This document shows positions 50,944 through 63,581 of a stretch of 64,000 nt of DNA, piece after piece. The DNA is from Hypomesus transpacificus (Eukaryota > Chordata > Actinopteri > Osmeriformes > Osmeridae): NCBI RefSeq assembly GCF_021917145.1, contig NC_061068.1, positions 12,241,924 to 12,305,923 on the forward strand, given 5' to 3'. Positions within the stretch are counted from its first letter, which is position 1, and each line of letters opens with the position of its first letter. The translations under genes and the position numbers were made by a program. Below the pieces are notes generated by a model that saw only the letters and a program-made list of their open reading frames with translations, was not told the origin of the DNA and did not search any database.

Positions 50944-52618
50944 TCATACTGACACACCTTATTGTTAGATTTTCCAATGTAACTTAATCTTCAATTATGA
51001 GAAGCATGCATACATGGGTTTTCTTCTATACTTTTTTAAAGTTAAATTTCAAGAAATTATGGTGAGTTCATTATAATCATAACCAGTTCTTATGAAAGCA
51101 TGTGAGACATTTGGTTTGTTTATAATCTAAATTTACCGCCATACCTCTTAAAAAATGTAATGATTCCAAATAAATCTAAGAAGCTCATGTAGTCAATATC
51201 AGGTACATACTTTTTAAAATTAGTTTTTATTTTTGTCCATTTCAGTAAAAGTGGTATTTAAACACGTTAAGATTGTTTATTTTCAGGGAGGTGTTAGCCA
51301 TCTTGAGGTCCAGATGTAGCAGATGTGTTGAGTGTCTTGAAGTGTGAGTAGAGAACTGCTCTGAGTTTCCCACACTGATTCCTGTGTCCTGTGGTCAATG
51401 AACTACAAAAGAGGTTCAGGACACTGAATGGAGCTCTAGTGATGCTATTGGCTCTGTTGTAGTATAGTCAGAGCCTGACGTCACAGACCATCTGGCCATC
51501 TGGAGGGAAAGAACACCACTGGCGGAAATTGTGGGCTAATTATCACAACAAACATTTACACAGTTAAAGATATCAATAATTACAAATATTCATTATAAAA
51601 TAGCTGCAACATAATAGTCTCAGGTGTATTTTGTCAGTTTTATCACAGAAACGCTTGGTGTTCGTCAAATATGAACACTCTTGTTCTGTACATGTTTTAC
51701 ATTCTTGGCTGACAGATGACATCAGCCTGAAATTCCTTTGATGGATAATTGTTATTCCTCCTCCTAAAGTGTGCCAATTCCCCATAGAGACCGACTGGTG
51801 GTGTTGAGACTGAGGATGCTAAAGACACTGAACTGTGACTCTGCTCTCCAGAGCTTTCCCACACTCTGCTCATTGAGGGAGCTTCTACGGAACTATACAC
51901 GTGTGCCTTGTTCAATGTTAATTCATCTCTTTCCAAGAAGCTACCTACGACCCCATCCCTGGCTGAACTGCAGGAGGTAAATACATTTATATAGAATAAG
52001 GTAAATACTAAGATGTGAAAATAAAGTACATTTGTTGATTTGTTTGTTTACATCTGAACACATAAAGGGGTTGTTCTTGTCATTATGAACCAGCACCTGA
52101 CTGTAGAGTACTAAGCTTTGCAGTGTAAACAAACTATTCTTCTCTTCAGAATGGCATATACCCGATAAAGTGAGGTAAATTATACAATTAATTAAATGTT
52201 TGTAAGATTGTGTAACAATCAAATACCTACAAGGTTGTGTAACTTGTAGCCTGGATGGTTCTACATGGCTAAATGGTGTTAAACGAATGATATCACAGAT
52301 TTGATTGCATGAAAAGGTAAATAATTATGTATTTTATAAAAGCTACATCTGACACAGTTTAAATGGTTTAAACAGTCTCAATTATGCTTTATATTTTGCA
52401 AATCAAATTGGGATATTGTCTAACCCTAAAGTGCATAGCAGTTTTGCAATTCATGTAAAAATATTGTCCAAAATGGAGACTCCCCCCCTCTCCTTCTCTC
52501 CGACCTCTAACCTCAAGGACTGGGTCTGTATATATTGTCCCATAGGGGGTCTGTGAGTGAGTTTTCCTCAGTTTCGCACACCCTGCCTTCAATTAAGGAA
52601 CAATAGAAGTGTGTCTTA
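50944..52618 (-). promoter_or_regulatory. upstream regulatory region of pseudogene G
   Basis: TTCCCACA (51367-51374), CRE (51476-51483) with two CAGATGG, TTCCCACA (51856-51863), and mutated TTCGCACA (52572-52579) shared with copies D and H. Almost identical to the sequence 4,116 bp to the right. Confidence 0.62.
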
Positions 52619-53093
52619 TTGCACATCACGTCAGCTTTGGAGGATGACCTCATCGTTGAGGAAACAGTAGCAAAGAAATTGCAGCTCTAAACAATAAAAA
52701 GAACAATGAACGCAAAATCTGCGAAATAGCGGAAGCAAATTCCGAAACTAAATATATACACATATGATGTATGGTATGTGCAAAAAAACTGTTTTACATA
52801 CATCCACATGAATTCACAACAAAATATTTTGTTAAATACATTTCCCATGAGTAGGTTTGTAATTTCAGTTGTAAATATGTCTTGACAAATAAGAAGAAAA
52901 TGATATATACCTTCTTGAACAATGTCTAAAACTAAAGAAAAATTAATACTTTGTAAGTTTTTTTTTTGAAAATGTGCAGTTATCATGATTTTTGTATATT
53001 CTCAATCAGTTCTAAGATCCATGGTAAGATATTCAACTGGGCCAATGATGAAAAACAGACAAGCTAAGGGACACGGAGATTCAGTTGATTGTA
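52619..53093. other. spacer between units G and H
   Basis: AT-rich, no gene; same sequence as 56,735-57,209 and the reverse complement of 34,752-35,220. Confidence 0.55.
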
Positions 53094-54070
53094 TTTATTC
53101 AACTTGACTCAGAGAGTCACATCATCATAGATACCTCAACATGAGGCAGACAGAGTAAATAAACATCTCAACATAACTTGCAAACGTCTCCAAAGACACA
53201 AGGTACTCTAACAGAGTAAAGGATATATATTGAACATGTGTCTTTACAAAAGACACATTGAACTATTTAACATAAACAGTTAGTTTACAGAGAAAATAAT
53301 TTCTTCACACATATATAACATATGCATAATAAGTACTCTAACAGAGTAGAGGATGGATTTTAAACATCTGTCTTTACAAATGGCAAATGATCTGTCTAGC
53401 ATAAACAGTACATTTACAGAGAAAATAATGTTCTCCTTTCAAAATGCATATGCTGAGTAGGTACTGTACTTTAACAGAGTAGAGGAAACATACTACTGTA
53501 AAGGACTATCTTTTTGAAAGACAAAGATCTGTCCAACATGAACAGAGGTTTGACAAAGAAAACATAATAGTCCTCAACAGAAATGTTTCAAAGTTATTCA
53601 TAGTCTGAGTGATTATATTGATCTTCAAACAGATCAGTTAACAATAATCACAGAAAGATGATAACAGTGATACCCATGTTGGGTAAATAATCCTCATGGA
53701 GGAACAGTGATAATGTATCACTTACTGTAAGTTTACATTGAAACAAACTGGTGCAAACTTCACAGAGATGCACATCAAAATTCATACTACAAAAATGTAG
53801 TTTGAAATTCAGGATTATCCTGAAGATTTTGGTTGACCTTTGAACAGATCAGAGGAAATCTCAGAGAGATTTAATGAATAATGCCCAGTTTGGGTAAATG
53901 TCCTTACAAAGAACCATAAAAGCTTCAGATCGTAATGATCTATAATAAAATCAGCAATCGTTCCATTAATATAGAACATCTTCATCTTCACTTGTCAATA
54001 ATGTTGTTGGTAATGTTCATCTCTGACCAACATGGTCATGTCTGGGAGTAGAGCTGCAGTCTGTAGGTCT
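53094..54070 (-). promoter_or_regulatory. her4-type 3' UTR hairpin array, copy H
   Basis: TTTATT (53094-53099); full hairpin series on the - strand including TACCCA-ACA-TGGGTA, AAATCTC-TCT-GAGATTT and TGTCTTT-TGT-AAAGACA. Confidence 0.68.
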
Positions 54071-54671
54071 CTACCAGGGCCTCCAGGGGGCGCTGTTGAC
54101 TGGACTCTTCTCTTTACTGATGCTGTGCTGGGCTGGGGAGCTCAGCTGAGGCAGGTCAGTCTCCCTGTTGTTCTTATCAGAGGATGACTGCTGGCTCTGG
54201 AAGTGGCTCAACAGTCTTCTCTGGGACTCTGTCTCCATCTCCTCCTTGGACAAGAAGTGCACCATCTCTTGGACACACCTGGAGTGACCCTGATTGGTAG
54301 GTGCAGAGCAGGAAGAGGAGCTGATTGGCTGCAGGCGGCTCAATAAAGAAACTGTCATCTCAAGGATGTCAGCTTTCTCCAGCTTGGAGTCAGGCGGCTG
54401 GTTGAGGAGTTCTGGACCCAGGAGAGACTTGAGCTGCTCAATGCTGCTGTTGATACGATCTCTACGTAACTTCTCCACCTGTGGCTTTCTAAGCTGCAAA
54501 AGAAAGAGAGGGAACACATTAATAACCTGATTCTGGAATGTAACATGAATAAAGATCATTACTATTTAGCAGTTGATGTAAGTCTGTGACATTGGGTGTT
54601 CAATTTACCTTGTTAGTGAGAGTCAGGTGTTCCTCAGAGTAGGTTCTTGCTGAAGTGACTGTAGGAGTCAT
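54071..54671 (-). CDS. her4: her4-type bHLH-Orange repressor, copy H
   Basis: Exons complement(54609-54671) and complement(54071-54493), 161 aa, standard bHLH (QPPDSK loop), Orange region with GHSRCVQEMVHFLS, SSSDKNNRETD tail and WRPW. Coding sequence is close to F and I. No defect seen. Confidence 0.95.
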
Positions 54672-54741
54672 GGCTGGATCTCTGTGTTTTAGAGTTCACT
54701 GTGTAGAGTGAATCTGTGAATTCTACTGGCTTGATCCCTCC

Positions 54742-55059
54742 TATATATAGTCTCACATCTCCATATGAATGTGTGGGTCTTGGGCTGGTTGGAGTTTCTC
54801 ACAGTCAGCAGCCAATGGGAGAGCTTGGGAAGACAATGATGAATGTGGGGCAGCCTCATGCTCAGTGTCCTTATTGCTGGAGGACAATAGTCACATCTCA
54901 GGGGAGCAGGTGGAGGGCTGGGGGGTGATGGAGAGAGACTCACAGAGCGCTGTGTGGATCTGGGAAAGTGGTGACCCTGTAAAGAGATCAGATCTGCTGC
55001 CTGATGTTGGGATCAATGACTCTGTCAGAGCACACGCTCATCCTCTCAACACACACGTG
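54742..55059 (-). promoter_or_regulatory. her4-type proximal promoter, copy H
   Basis: TATATATA (54742-54749), TGTGAGAA, CCAAT box, 51-bp insert, CACGTG (55054-55059). Confidence 0.72.
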
Positions 55060-56734
55060 TCATACTGACACACCTTATTGTTAGATTTTCCAATGTAACT
55101 TAATCTTCAATTATGAGAAGCATGCATACATGGGTTTTCTTCTATACTTTTTTAAAGTTAAATTTCAAGAAATTATGGTGAGTTCATTATAATCATAACC
55201 AGTTCTTATGAAAGCATGTGAGACATTTGGTTTGTTTATAATCTAAATTTACCGCCATACCTCTTAAAAAATGTAATGATTCCAAATAAATCTAAGAAGC
55301 TCATGTAGTCAATATCAGGTACATACTTTTTAAAATTAGTTTTTATTTTTGTCCATTTCAGTAAAAGTGGTATTTAAACACGTTAAGATTGTTTATTTTC
55401 AGGGAGGTGTTAGCCATCTTGAGGTCCAGATGTAGCAGATGTGTTGAGTGTCTTGAAGTGTGAGTAGAGAACTGCTCTGAGTTTCCCACACTGATTCCTG
55501 TGTCCTGTGGTCAATGAACTACAAAAGAGGTTCAGGACACTGAATGGAGCTCTAGTGATGCTATTGGCTCTGTTGTAGTATAGTCAGAGCCTGACGTCAC
55601 AGACCATCTGGCCATCTGGAGGGAAAGAACACCACTGGCGGAAATTGTGGGCTAATTATCACAACAAACATTTACACAGTTAAAGATATCAATAATTACA
55701 AATATTCATTATAAAATAGCTGCAACATAATAGTCTCAGGTGTATTTTGTCAGTTTTATCACAGAAACGCTTGGTGTTCGTCAAATATGAACACTCTTGT
55801 TCTGTACATGTTTTACATTCTTGGCTGACAGATGACATCAGCCTGAAATTCCTTTGATGGTTAATTGTTATTCCTCCTCCTAAAGTGTGCCAATTCCCCA
55901 TAGAGACCGACTGGTGGTGTTGAGACTGAGGATGCTAAAGACACTGAACTGTGACTCTGCTCTCCAGAGCTTTCCCACACTCTGCTCATTGAGGGAGCTT
56001 CTACGGAACTATACACGTGTGCCTTGTTCAATGTTAATTCATCTCTTTCCAAGAAGCTACCTACGACCCCATCCCTGGCTGAACTGCAGGAGGTAAATAC
56101 ATTTATATAGAATAAGGTAAATACTAAGATGTGAAAATAAAGTACATTTGTTGATTTGTTTGTTTACATCTGAACACATAAAGGGGTTGTTCTTGTCATT
56201 ATGAACCAGCACCTGACTGTAGAGTACTAAGCTTTGCAGTGTAAACAAACTATTCTTCTCTTCAGAATGGCATATACCCGATAAAGTGAGGTAAATTATA
56301 CAATTAATTAAATGTTTGTAAGATTGTGTAACAATCAAATACCTACAAGGTTGTGTAACTTGTAGCCTGGATGGTTCTACATGGCTAAATGGTGTTAAAC
56401 GAATGATATCACAGATTTGATTGCATGAAAAGGTAAATAATTATGTATTTTATAAAAGCTACATCTGACACAGTTTAAATGGTTTAAACAGTCTCAATTA
56501 TGCTTTATATTTTGCAAATCAAATTGGGATATTGTCCAACCCTAAAGTGCATAGCAGTTTTGCAATTCATGTAAAAATATTGTCCAAAATGGAGACTCCC
56601 CCCCTCTCCTTCTCTCCGACCTCTAACCTCAAGGACTGGGTCTGTATATATTGTCCCATAGGGGGTCTGTGAGTGAGTTTTCCTCAGTTTCGCACACCCT
56701 GCCTTCAATTAAGGAACAATAGAAGTGTGTCTTA
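55060..56734 (-). promoter_or_regulatory. upstream regulatory region of her4 copy H
   Basis: TTCCCACA (55483-55490), CRE (55592-55599), TTCCCACA (55972-55979), mutated TTCGCACA (56688-56695) next to ACAATAGAAGTGTG. Confidence 0.62.
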
Positions 56735-57209
56735 TTGCACATCACGTCAGCTTTGGAGGATGACCTCATCGTTGAGGAAACAGTAGCAAAGAAATTACAG
56801 CTCTAAACAATAAAAAGAACAATGAACGCAAAATCTGCGAAATAGCGGAAGCAAATTCCGAAACTAAATATATACACATATGATGTATGGTATGTGCAAA
56901 AAAACTGTTTTACATACATCCACATGAATTCACAACAAAATATTTTGTTAAATACATTTCCCATGAGTAGGTTTGTAATTTCAGTTGTAAATATGTCTTG
57001 ACAAATAAGAAGAAAATGATATATACCTTCTTGAACAATGTCTAAAACTAAAGAAAAATTAATACTTTGTAAGTTTTTTTTTTGAAAATGTGCAGTTATC
57101 ATGATTTTTGTATATTCTCAATCAGTTCTAAGATCCATGGTAAGATATTCAACTGGGCCAATGATGAAAAACAGACAAGCTAAGTGACACGGAGATTCAG
57201 TTGATTGTA
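56735..57209. other. spacer between units H and I
   Basis: Mirror of 34,752-35,226; no gene. Confidence 0.55.
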
Positions 57210-58563
57210 TTTATTCAACTTGACTCAGAGAGTCACATCATCATAGATACCTCAACATGAGGCAGACAGAGTAAATAAACATCTCAACATAACTTGCAAA
57301 CGTCTCCAAAGACACAAGGTACTCTAACAGAGTAAAGGATATATATTGAACATGTGTCTTTACAAAAGACACATTGAACTATTTAACATAAACAGTTAGT
57401 TTACAGAGAAAATAATTTCTTCACACATATATAACATATGCATAATAAGTACTCTAACAGAGTAGAGGATGGATTTTAAACATCTGTCTTTACAAATGGC
57501 AAATGATCTGTCTAGCATAAACAGTACATTTACAGAGAAAATAATGTTCTCCTTTCAAAATGCATATGCTGAGTAGGTACTGTACTTTAACAGAGTAGAG
57601 GAAACATACTACTGTAAAGGACTATCTTTTTGAAAGACAAAGATCTGTCCAACATGAACAGAGGTTTGACAAAGAAAACATAATAGTCCTCAACAGAAAT
57701 GTTTCAAAGTTATTCATAGTCTGAGTGATTATATTGATCTTCAAACAGATCAGTTAACAATAATCACAGAAAGATGATAACAGTGATACCCATGTTGGGT
57801 AAATAATCCTCATGGAGGAACAGTGATAATGTATCACTTACTGTAAGTTTACATTGAAACAAACTGGTGCAAACTTCACAGAGATGCACATCAAAATTCA
57901 TACTACAAAAATGTAGTTTGAAATTCAGGATTATCCTGAAGATTTTGGTTGACCTTTGAACAGATCAGAGGAAATCTCAGAGAGATTTAATGAATAATGC
58001 CCAGTTTGGGTAAATGTCCTTACAAAGAACCATAAAAGCTTCAGATCGTAATGATCTATAATAAAATCAGCAATTGTTCCATTCATATAGAACATCTTCA
58101 TCTTCACTTGTCAATAATGATGTTGGTAATGTTAATCTCTGACCAACATGGTCATGTCTGGGAGTAGAGCTGCAGTCTGTAGGTCTCTACCAGGGCCTCC
58201 AGGGGGCGCTGTTGACTGGACTCTTCTCTTTACTGATGCTGTGCTGGGCTGGGGAGCTCAGCTGAGGCAGGTTTTCATACTACAAAAATGTAGTTTGAAA
58301 TTCAGGATTATCCTGAAGATTTTGGTTGACCTTTGAACAGATCAGAGGAAATCTCAGAGAGATTTAATGAATAATGCCCAGTTTGGGTAAATGTCCTTAC
58401 AAAGAACCATAAAAGCTTCAGATCGTAATGATCTATAATAAAATCAGCAATTGTTCCATTCATATAGAACATCTTCATCTTCACTTGTCAATAATGATGT
58501 TGGTAATGTTAATCTCTGACCAACATGGTCATGTCTGGGAGTAGAGCTGCAGTCTGTAGGTCT
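57210..58563 (-). promoter_or_regulatory. her4-type 3' UTR hairpin array, copy I, with internal duplication
   Basis: Mirror of the copy C 3' UTR. TTTATT (57210-57215). The 377-bp duplicated segment, including a WRPW-TAG fragment ending at 58187, is present. Confidence 0.7.
57896..58272 (-). pseudogene. tandem duplicate of the her4 copy I 3' end
   Basis: Mirror of 33689-34065. Only the last 86 coding bases and early UTR are duplicated. Confidence 0.88.
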
Positions 58564-59164
58564 CTACCAGGGCCTCCAGGGGGCGCTGTTGACTGGACTC
58601 TTCTCTTTACTGATGCTGTGCTGGGCTGGGGAGCTCAGCTGAGGCAGGTCAGTCTCCCTGTTGTTCTTATCAGAGGATGCCTGCTGGCTCTGGAAGTGGC
58701 TCAACAGTCTTCTCTGGGACTCTGTCTCCATCTCCTCCTTGGACAGGAAGTGCACCATCTCTTGGACACACCTGGAGTGACAATGATTGGTAGGTGCAGA
58801 GCAGGAAGAGGAGCTGATTGGCTGCAGGCGGCTCAATAAAGAAACTGTCATCTCAAGGATGTCAGCTTTCTCCAGCTTGGAGTCAGGCGGCTGGTTGAGG
58901 AGTTCTGGACCCAGGAGAGACTTGAGCTGCTCAATGCTGCTGTTGATACGATCTCTACGTAACTTCTCCACCTGTGGCTTTCTAAGCTGCAAAAGAAAGA
59001 GAGGAAACACATTATTAACCTGATTCTGGAATGTTACATGAATAAAGATCATTACTATTTAGCAGTTGATGTAAGTCTGTGACATTGGGTCTTCAATTTA
59101 CCTTGTTAGTGAGAGTCAGGTGTTCCTCAGAGTAGGTTCTTGCTGAAGTGACTGTAGGAGTCAT
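58564..59164 (-). CDS. her4: her4-type bHLH-Orange repressor, copy I
   Basis: Exons complement(59102-59164) and complement(58564-58986), 161 aa, WRPW intact. Identical to copy C except for NHCHSR instead of NQGHSR just before the Orange domain, caused by two adjacent changes in codons of otherwise unchanged DNA (about 58,782-58,784). It loses the glycine conserved at this place in every other intact copy. Confidence 0.95.
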
Positions 59165-59232
59165 GGCTGGATCTCTGTGTTGTAGAGTTCACTGTCTAGG
59201 GTGAATCTGATTTCTACTGGCTTGATCCCTCC

Positions 59233-59550
59233 TATATATAGTCCCACATCTCCATTTGAATGTGTGGGTCTTGGGCTGGTTGGAGTTTCTCACAGTCAGC
59301 AGCCAATGGGAGAGCTTGGGAAGACAATGATGAATGTGGGGCAGCCTCATGCTCAGTGTCCTTATTGCTGGAGGACAATAGTCACATCTCAGGGGAGCAG
59401 GTGGAGGACTGGGGGGTGATGGAGAGAGACTCACAGAGCGCTGTGTGGATCTGGGAAAGTGGTGACCCTGTAAAGAGATCAGATCTGCTGCATGATGTTT
59501 GGATCAATGACTGTGACAGAGCACACGCTCAACATCTCAACACACACGTG
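59233..59550 (-). promoter_or_regulatory. her4-type proximal promoter, copy I
   Basis: Mirror of the copy C promoter: TATATATA (59233-59240), 51-bp insert, CACGTG (59545-59550). Confidence 0.72.
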
Positions 59551-61110
59551 TGATACTGAAACACCTTAATGTTAGATTTTCCCATGTAACTTAACCTTCA
59601 GTTATGAGAAGCATGCATACATGGGTTTTCTTCGATACTTTTTAAAAGTAAAATTTCAAGAAATTATGTTGAGTTCATTATAATCATAATCAGTTCTTAT
59701 AAAAGCATGTGAGACATTTGGTTTGTTTATATTCTAAATTGACTGCCATACCTCTTTAAAAAAGTAATGATTCCAAATAAATCCAAGAAGCTCATGTAGT
59801 CATTATCAGGTACATACTTTTTAAAATGAGTTTTTAGTTTAGTCCATTTCAGTAAAAGTGGTATTTAAACACGTTAAGTTTGTTTATTTTCAGGGAGGTG
59901 TTAGCCATCTTGAGGTCCAGATGTAGCAGATGTGTTGAGTGTCTTGTAGTGTGAGTAGAAAACTGCTCTGAGTTTCCCACACTGATTCCTGTGTCCTGTG
60001 GTCAATGAACTACAAAAGAGGTTCAGGACACTGAATGGAGCTCTAGTGACGCTATTGGCTCTGTGTTGTAGTATGGTCAGAGCCTGACGTCACAGACCAT
60101 CTGGCCATCTGGAGGGAAAAAACACCACTGGCTGATACTGTGGGATGATCACCACAACAAGCATTAATAAAGTTAGAGTGATAAAAAAAGAATGTCATAA
60201 AACAGCCAAAAAGTAATATACCATCAGGTGTATATTCTCAATTTGGTCACACAAATGTTGGTGTTAGTTAAATATGAACACTCTTGTTCTGTACATGTTT
60301 GACATTCTGGGCTGACAGATGACATCAGCCTGAAATTCCTTTGAAGGATAATATTCCTCCTCCTAAAGTGTGCCAATTCCCCATAGAGACAGTCTGGTGG
60401 TGTTGAGACTGAGGATGCTAAAGACACTGAACTGTGACTCTGCTCTCCAGAGCTTTCCCACACTCTGCTCATTGAGGAAGCTTCTACAGAACAATACACG
60501 TGTGACTTGTTCAATGCAAATGTATCTCCATCCAAGCAGTTACCAATGACCCCATCCCTGGCTGAGCTGCAGGAGGTAAATACGTTTGTATAAAATGAGC
60601 TAAATAGTAATATGTGAGGATAAGGTAACGTTGTTGATGTTTGTTTACATCTCAACCTATTAAAGTGTCTGTTCCTGCTATTATGAACCAGCACGTGATA
60701 AACTATAATCAAATACCTACAGAGTTGTTTATATTGTAGCCTAGATGGTGCTACAAGCTTAAGTCTGAGGAATGCCACTAAAATAACATGTTTGATGAGG
60801 AAAAAACATAGATCAAAATATATTATATAAAAACTACTTCACACAGAATTTATATGTTTTAAATGTTCTAAATGAGGTGTTTCGTTGTATTCATGAAAAA
60901 TCAGAATGTTGTCCAACCCTGAAGTGCTAAATAGTTTTGGATTGAATGTAAAAGAAGGTCCAGAATGGAGCACCCCCCCTCTCTCTCCTTCTCTCTGACC
61001 TCTAAACTCCAGGACTGGGGTCTCTATCTATTGTCCCTTAGGGGGTCTGTGAGTGAGGTTTCCTGAGTTTCCCACACCCTGCCTTCAATTAAGGAACAAT
61101 AGAAGTGTGT
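59551..61110 (-). promoter_or_regulatory. upstream regulatory region of her4 copy I
   Basis: Mirror of 30851-32410: TTCCCACA (59974-59981), CRE (60085-60092), TTCCCACA (60455-60462), TTCCCACA (61069-61076). Confidence 0.65.
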
Positions 61111-61695
61111 CTTATTGCACATCTCATAAGATATGAAGGATGACCCCTCTGTCAAATCTGAAGTACAATACGATGAAACCGTTTTTGAGCTTTATCTGTG
61201 AGTACTGATAAAATGCTGCTGATATTTATTTGAAAAACCTTCAACTTATAGAGTAAAATAGCTATGAAGTCATAAAGATGTATCAAACTGAAGCAGTTTA
61301 TATCTATAAAAGATTAATAATTTTTCACAAGAATGTGTGATCCTGTTCATCTTTTTTTTTTACCACAAATATTGTAACTTAATTGAAGCATTTCAAACTT
61401 ACTTTCATTTGTATATTATAATCTAAAAAGTGCTATATTTGTTTTTGCGTGAATGTATCTTAGTGGTAAATTCATTTAAATAGCTCTCGAAAATACAAGG
61501 TCTTCAGGCTTGCATTATTGATTGTACTGTATATTTGTTTTTGACCAGCAAAAAGTGAGCCTAAAACCTTTGTAATATGTCAGGTAATTATTATTATCAT
61601 TTTAGCATTCTACTGAAAGCATCATAAAGTTATCATGATGACAACAAATAAAAGAGGAGTTTTGCACAAGGACCAGAAAGATTCAGTTGATTGTA
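61111..61695. other. spacer between units I and J
   Basis: Mirror of 30,266-30,850; no gene. Confidence 0.55.
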
Positions 61696-62645
61696 TTTAT
61701 TCAAATTGACTCAGAGAGTCACATCATCATAGATACCTCAACATTAGGCAAACTGAGTGATTAAACATCACAACATACCTTGGACACGTTTCCAAGACAC
61801 AAGGTACTCTAACAGAGTAGAGGATATATATTGAACATCTGTCTTTACAAAAAACACATTGAACTATTTAACATAAACAGTTAGTTTACTGAGAAAAGAA
61901 CGTTCTCCTTTCTTCACACAAATAAAACATATGCATAATAAGCACTCTAACAGAGTAGAGGATAGATATTTAACGTCTGTCTTTACAAAAGGCAAATGAT
62001 CGGTCTAGCTTAAACAGTACATTTACAGAGAAAATAATGTTCTCCTTTCACAATGCATATTTAAACATAAACTACCAGAGTAGAGAAAACATATTAAAGA
62101 ACTATCCTTTTGAAAAACTTAGATCCGTCCAACATGAACAGAAGTTTGACAATTAAAACTTGATATTCCTCAATAGAAATATTTCAAAGTTATTCATAGT
62201 TTGAGTAAATATATTAATCTTGAAACAGATAGTTTAACAATAATCACAGAAAGATGATAATAGTGATACCCATTTTGGGTAAATAATCCTCATGAAGGAA
62301 CAGTGATAATGTATCACTTACTGAAAGTTTACATAGAAACAAACTGATACAAACTTCACAGAGATGCACATCAAAATTAATACTACAAAAATGTAGTGTG
62401 AAATTCAGGATTAACCTGAAGAGATTGGTTGACCTTTGAACAGATCAGAGGAAATCTGAGAGATTCAATGAATAATACCCAGTTTGGGTAACCAAAAAAG
62501 CTTCAGATTGTAATGATCAATATCAAAATCAGCAATCGTTCTGTTCATACAGAACATCATCTTCACTTGTCAATAGTGTTATTGGTAATGTTAATCTCTG
62601 ACCAACATGGTCATGTCTGGGAGTAGAGCTGCAGTCTGTAGGTCT
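61696..62645 (-). promoter_or_regulatory. her4-type 3' UTR hairpin array, copy J
   Basis: Mirror of the copy B 3' UTR; TTTATT at 61696-61701. Confidence 0.68.
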
Positions 62646-63246
62646 CTACCAGGGCCTCCAGGGGGTGCTGTTGACTGGACTCTTCTCTTTACTGATGCTG
62701 TGCTGGGCTGGGGAGCTCAGCTGAGGCAGGTCAGTCTTCCTCCTGTTCTTATCAGAGGATGACTGCTGGCTCTGGAAGTGGCTCAACAGTCTTCTCTGGG
62801 AATCTGTCTCCATCTCCTCCTTGGACAGGAAGTGCACCATCTCTTGGACACACCTGGAGTGACCCTGATTGGTAGGTGCAGAGCAGGAAGATGAGCTGAT
62901 TGGCTGCAGGCGGCTCAATAAAGAAACTGTCATCTCCAGGATGTCAGCTTTCTCCAGCTTGGAGTCAGGCTGCTGGTTGAAGAGTTCTGGACCCAGGAGA
63001 GACTTGATCTGCTCAATGCTGCTGTTGATACGATCTTTACGTAACTTCTCCACCTGTGGCTTTCTTAGCTGGAAAACATAGAGAGGAAACACATTAATAA
63101 CCTGATTCTGGAGTGTAACATGAATAAAGATCATTACTATATAGCAGTTGATGTAAGTCTGTGACATTGGGTCTTCAATTTACCTTGTTAGTGAGAGTCA
63201 GGTGTTCCTCAGAGTAGGTTATTGCTGAAGTGACTGTAGGAGTCAT
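62646..63246 (-). CDS. her4: her4-type bHLH-Orange repressor, copy J
   Basis: Exons complement(63184-63246) and complement(62646-63068), 161 aa, the same predicted protein as copy B, including the EKLRKDRIN basic region and ELFNQQPDSK. WRPW intact. It is the outermost gene of the right arm within the window. Confidence 0.95.
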
Positions 63247-63314
63247 GGCTGGATCTCTGTGTTGTAGAGTTCACTGTGTAGAGTGAATCTGATTTCTACT
63301 GGCTTGATCCCTCC

Positions 63315-63581
63315 TATATATAGTCCCACATCTCCATATGAATGTGTGGGTCTTGGGCTGGTTGGAGTTTCTCACAGTCAGCAGCCAATGGGAGAGCTTG
63401 GGAGGACAATAGTCACATCTCAGGGGAGCAGGTGGAGGGCTGGGGGGTGATGGAGAGAGACTCACAGAGCGCTGTGTGGATCTGGGAAAGTGGTGACCCT
63501 GTAAAGAGATCAGATCTGCTGCCTGATGTTGGGATCAATGACTCTGTCAGAGCACACGCTCATCCTCTCAACACACACGTG
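63315..63581 (-). promoter_or_regulatory. her4-type proximal promoter, copy J
   Basis: Mirror of the copy B promoter: TATATATA (63315-63322), no 51-bp insert, CACGTG (63576-63581). Confidence 0.72.

Larger units (their letters stand above)
50944..54150. repeat. 4,116-bp tandem duplication, first unit
   Basis: From the sequence upstream of G to the 3' end of gene H, every landmark recurs at +4,116 bases (for example CRE 51476 to 55592, stop codon 54071 to 58187). Differences are rare, such as GTCTAACC versus GTCCAACC near 52,420. The second unit is about 55,060-58,266. Confidence 0.93.
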
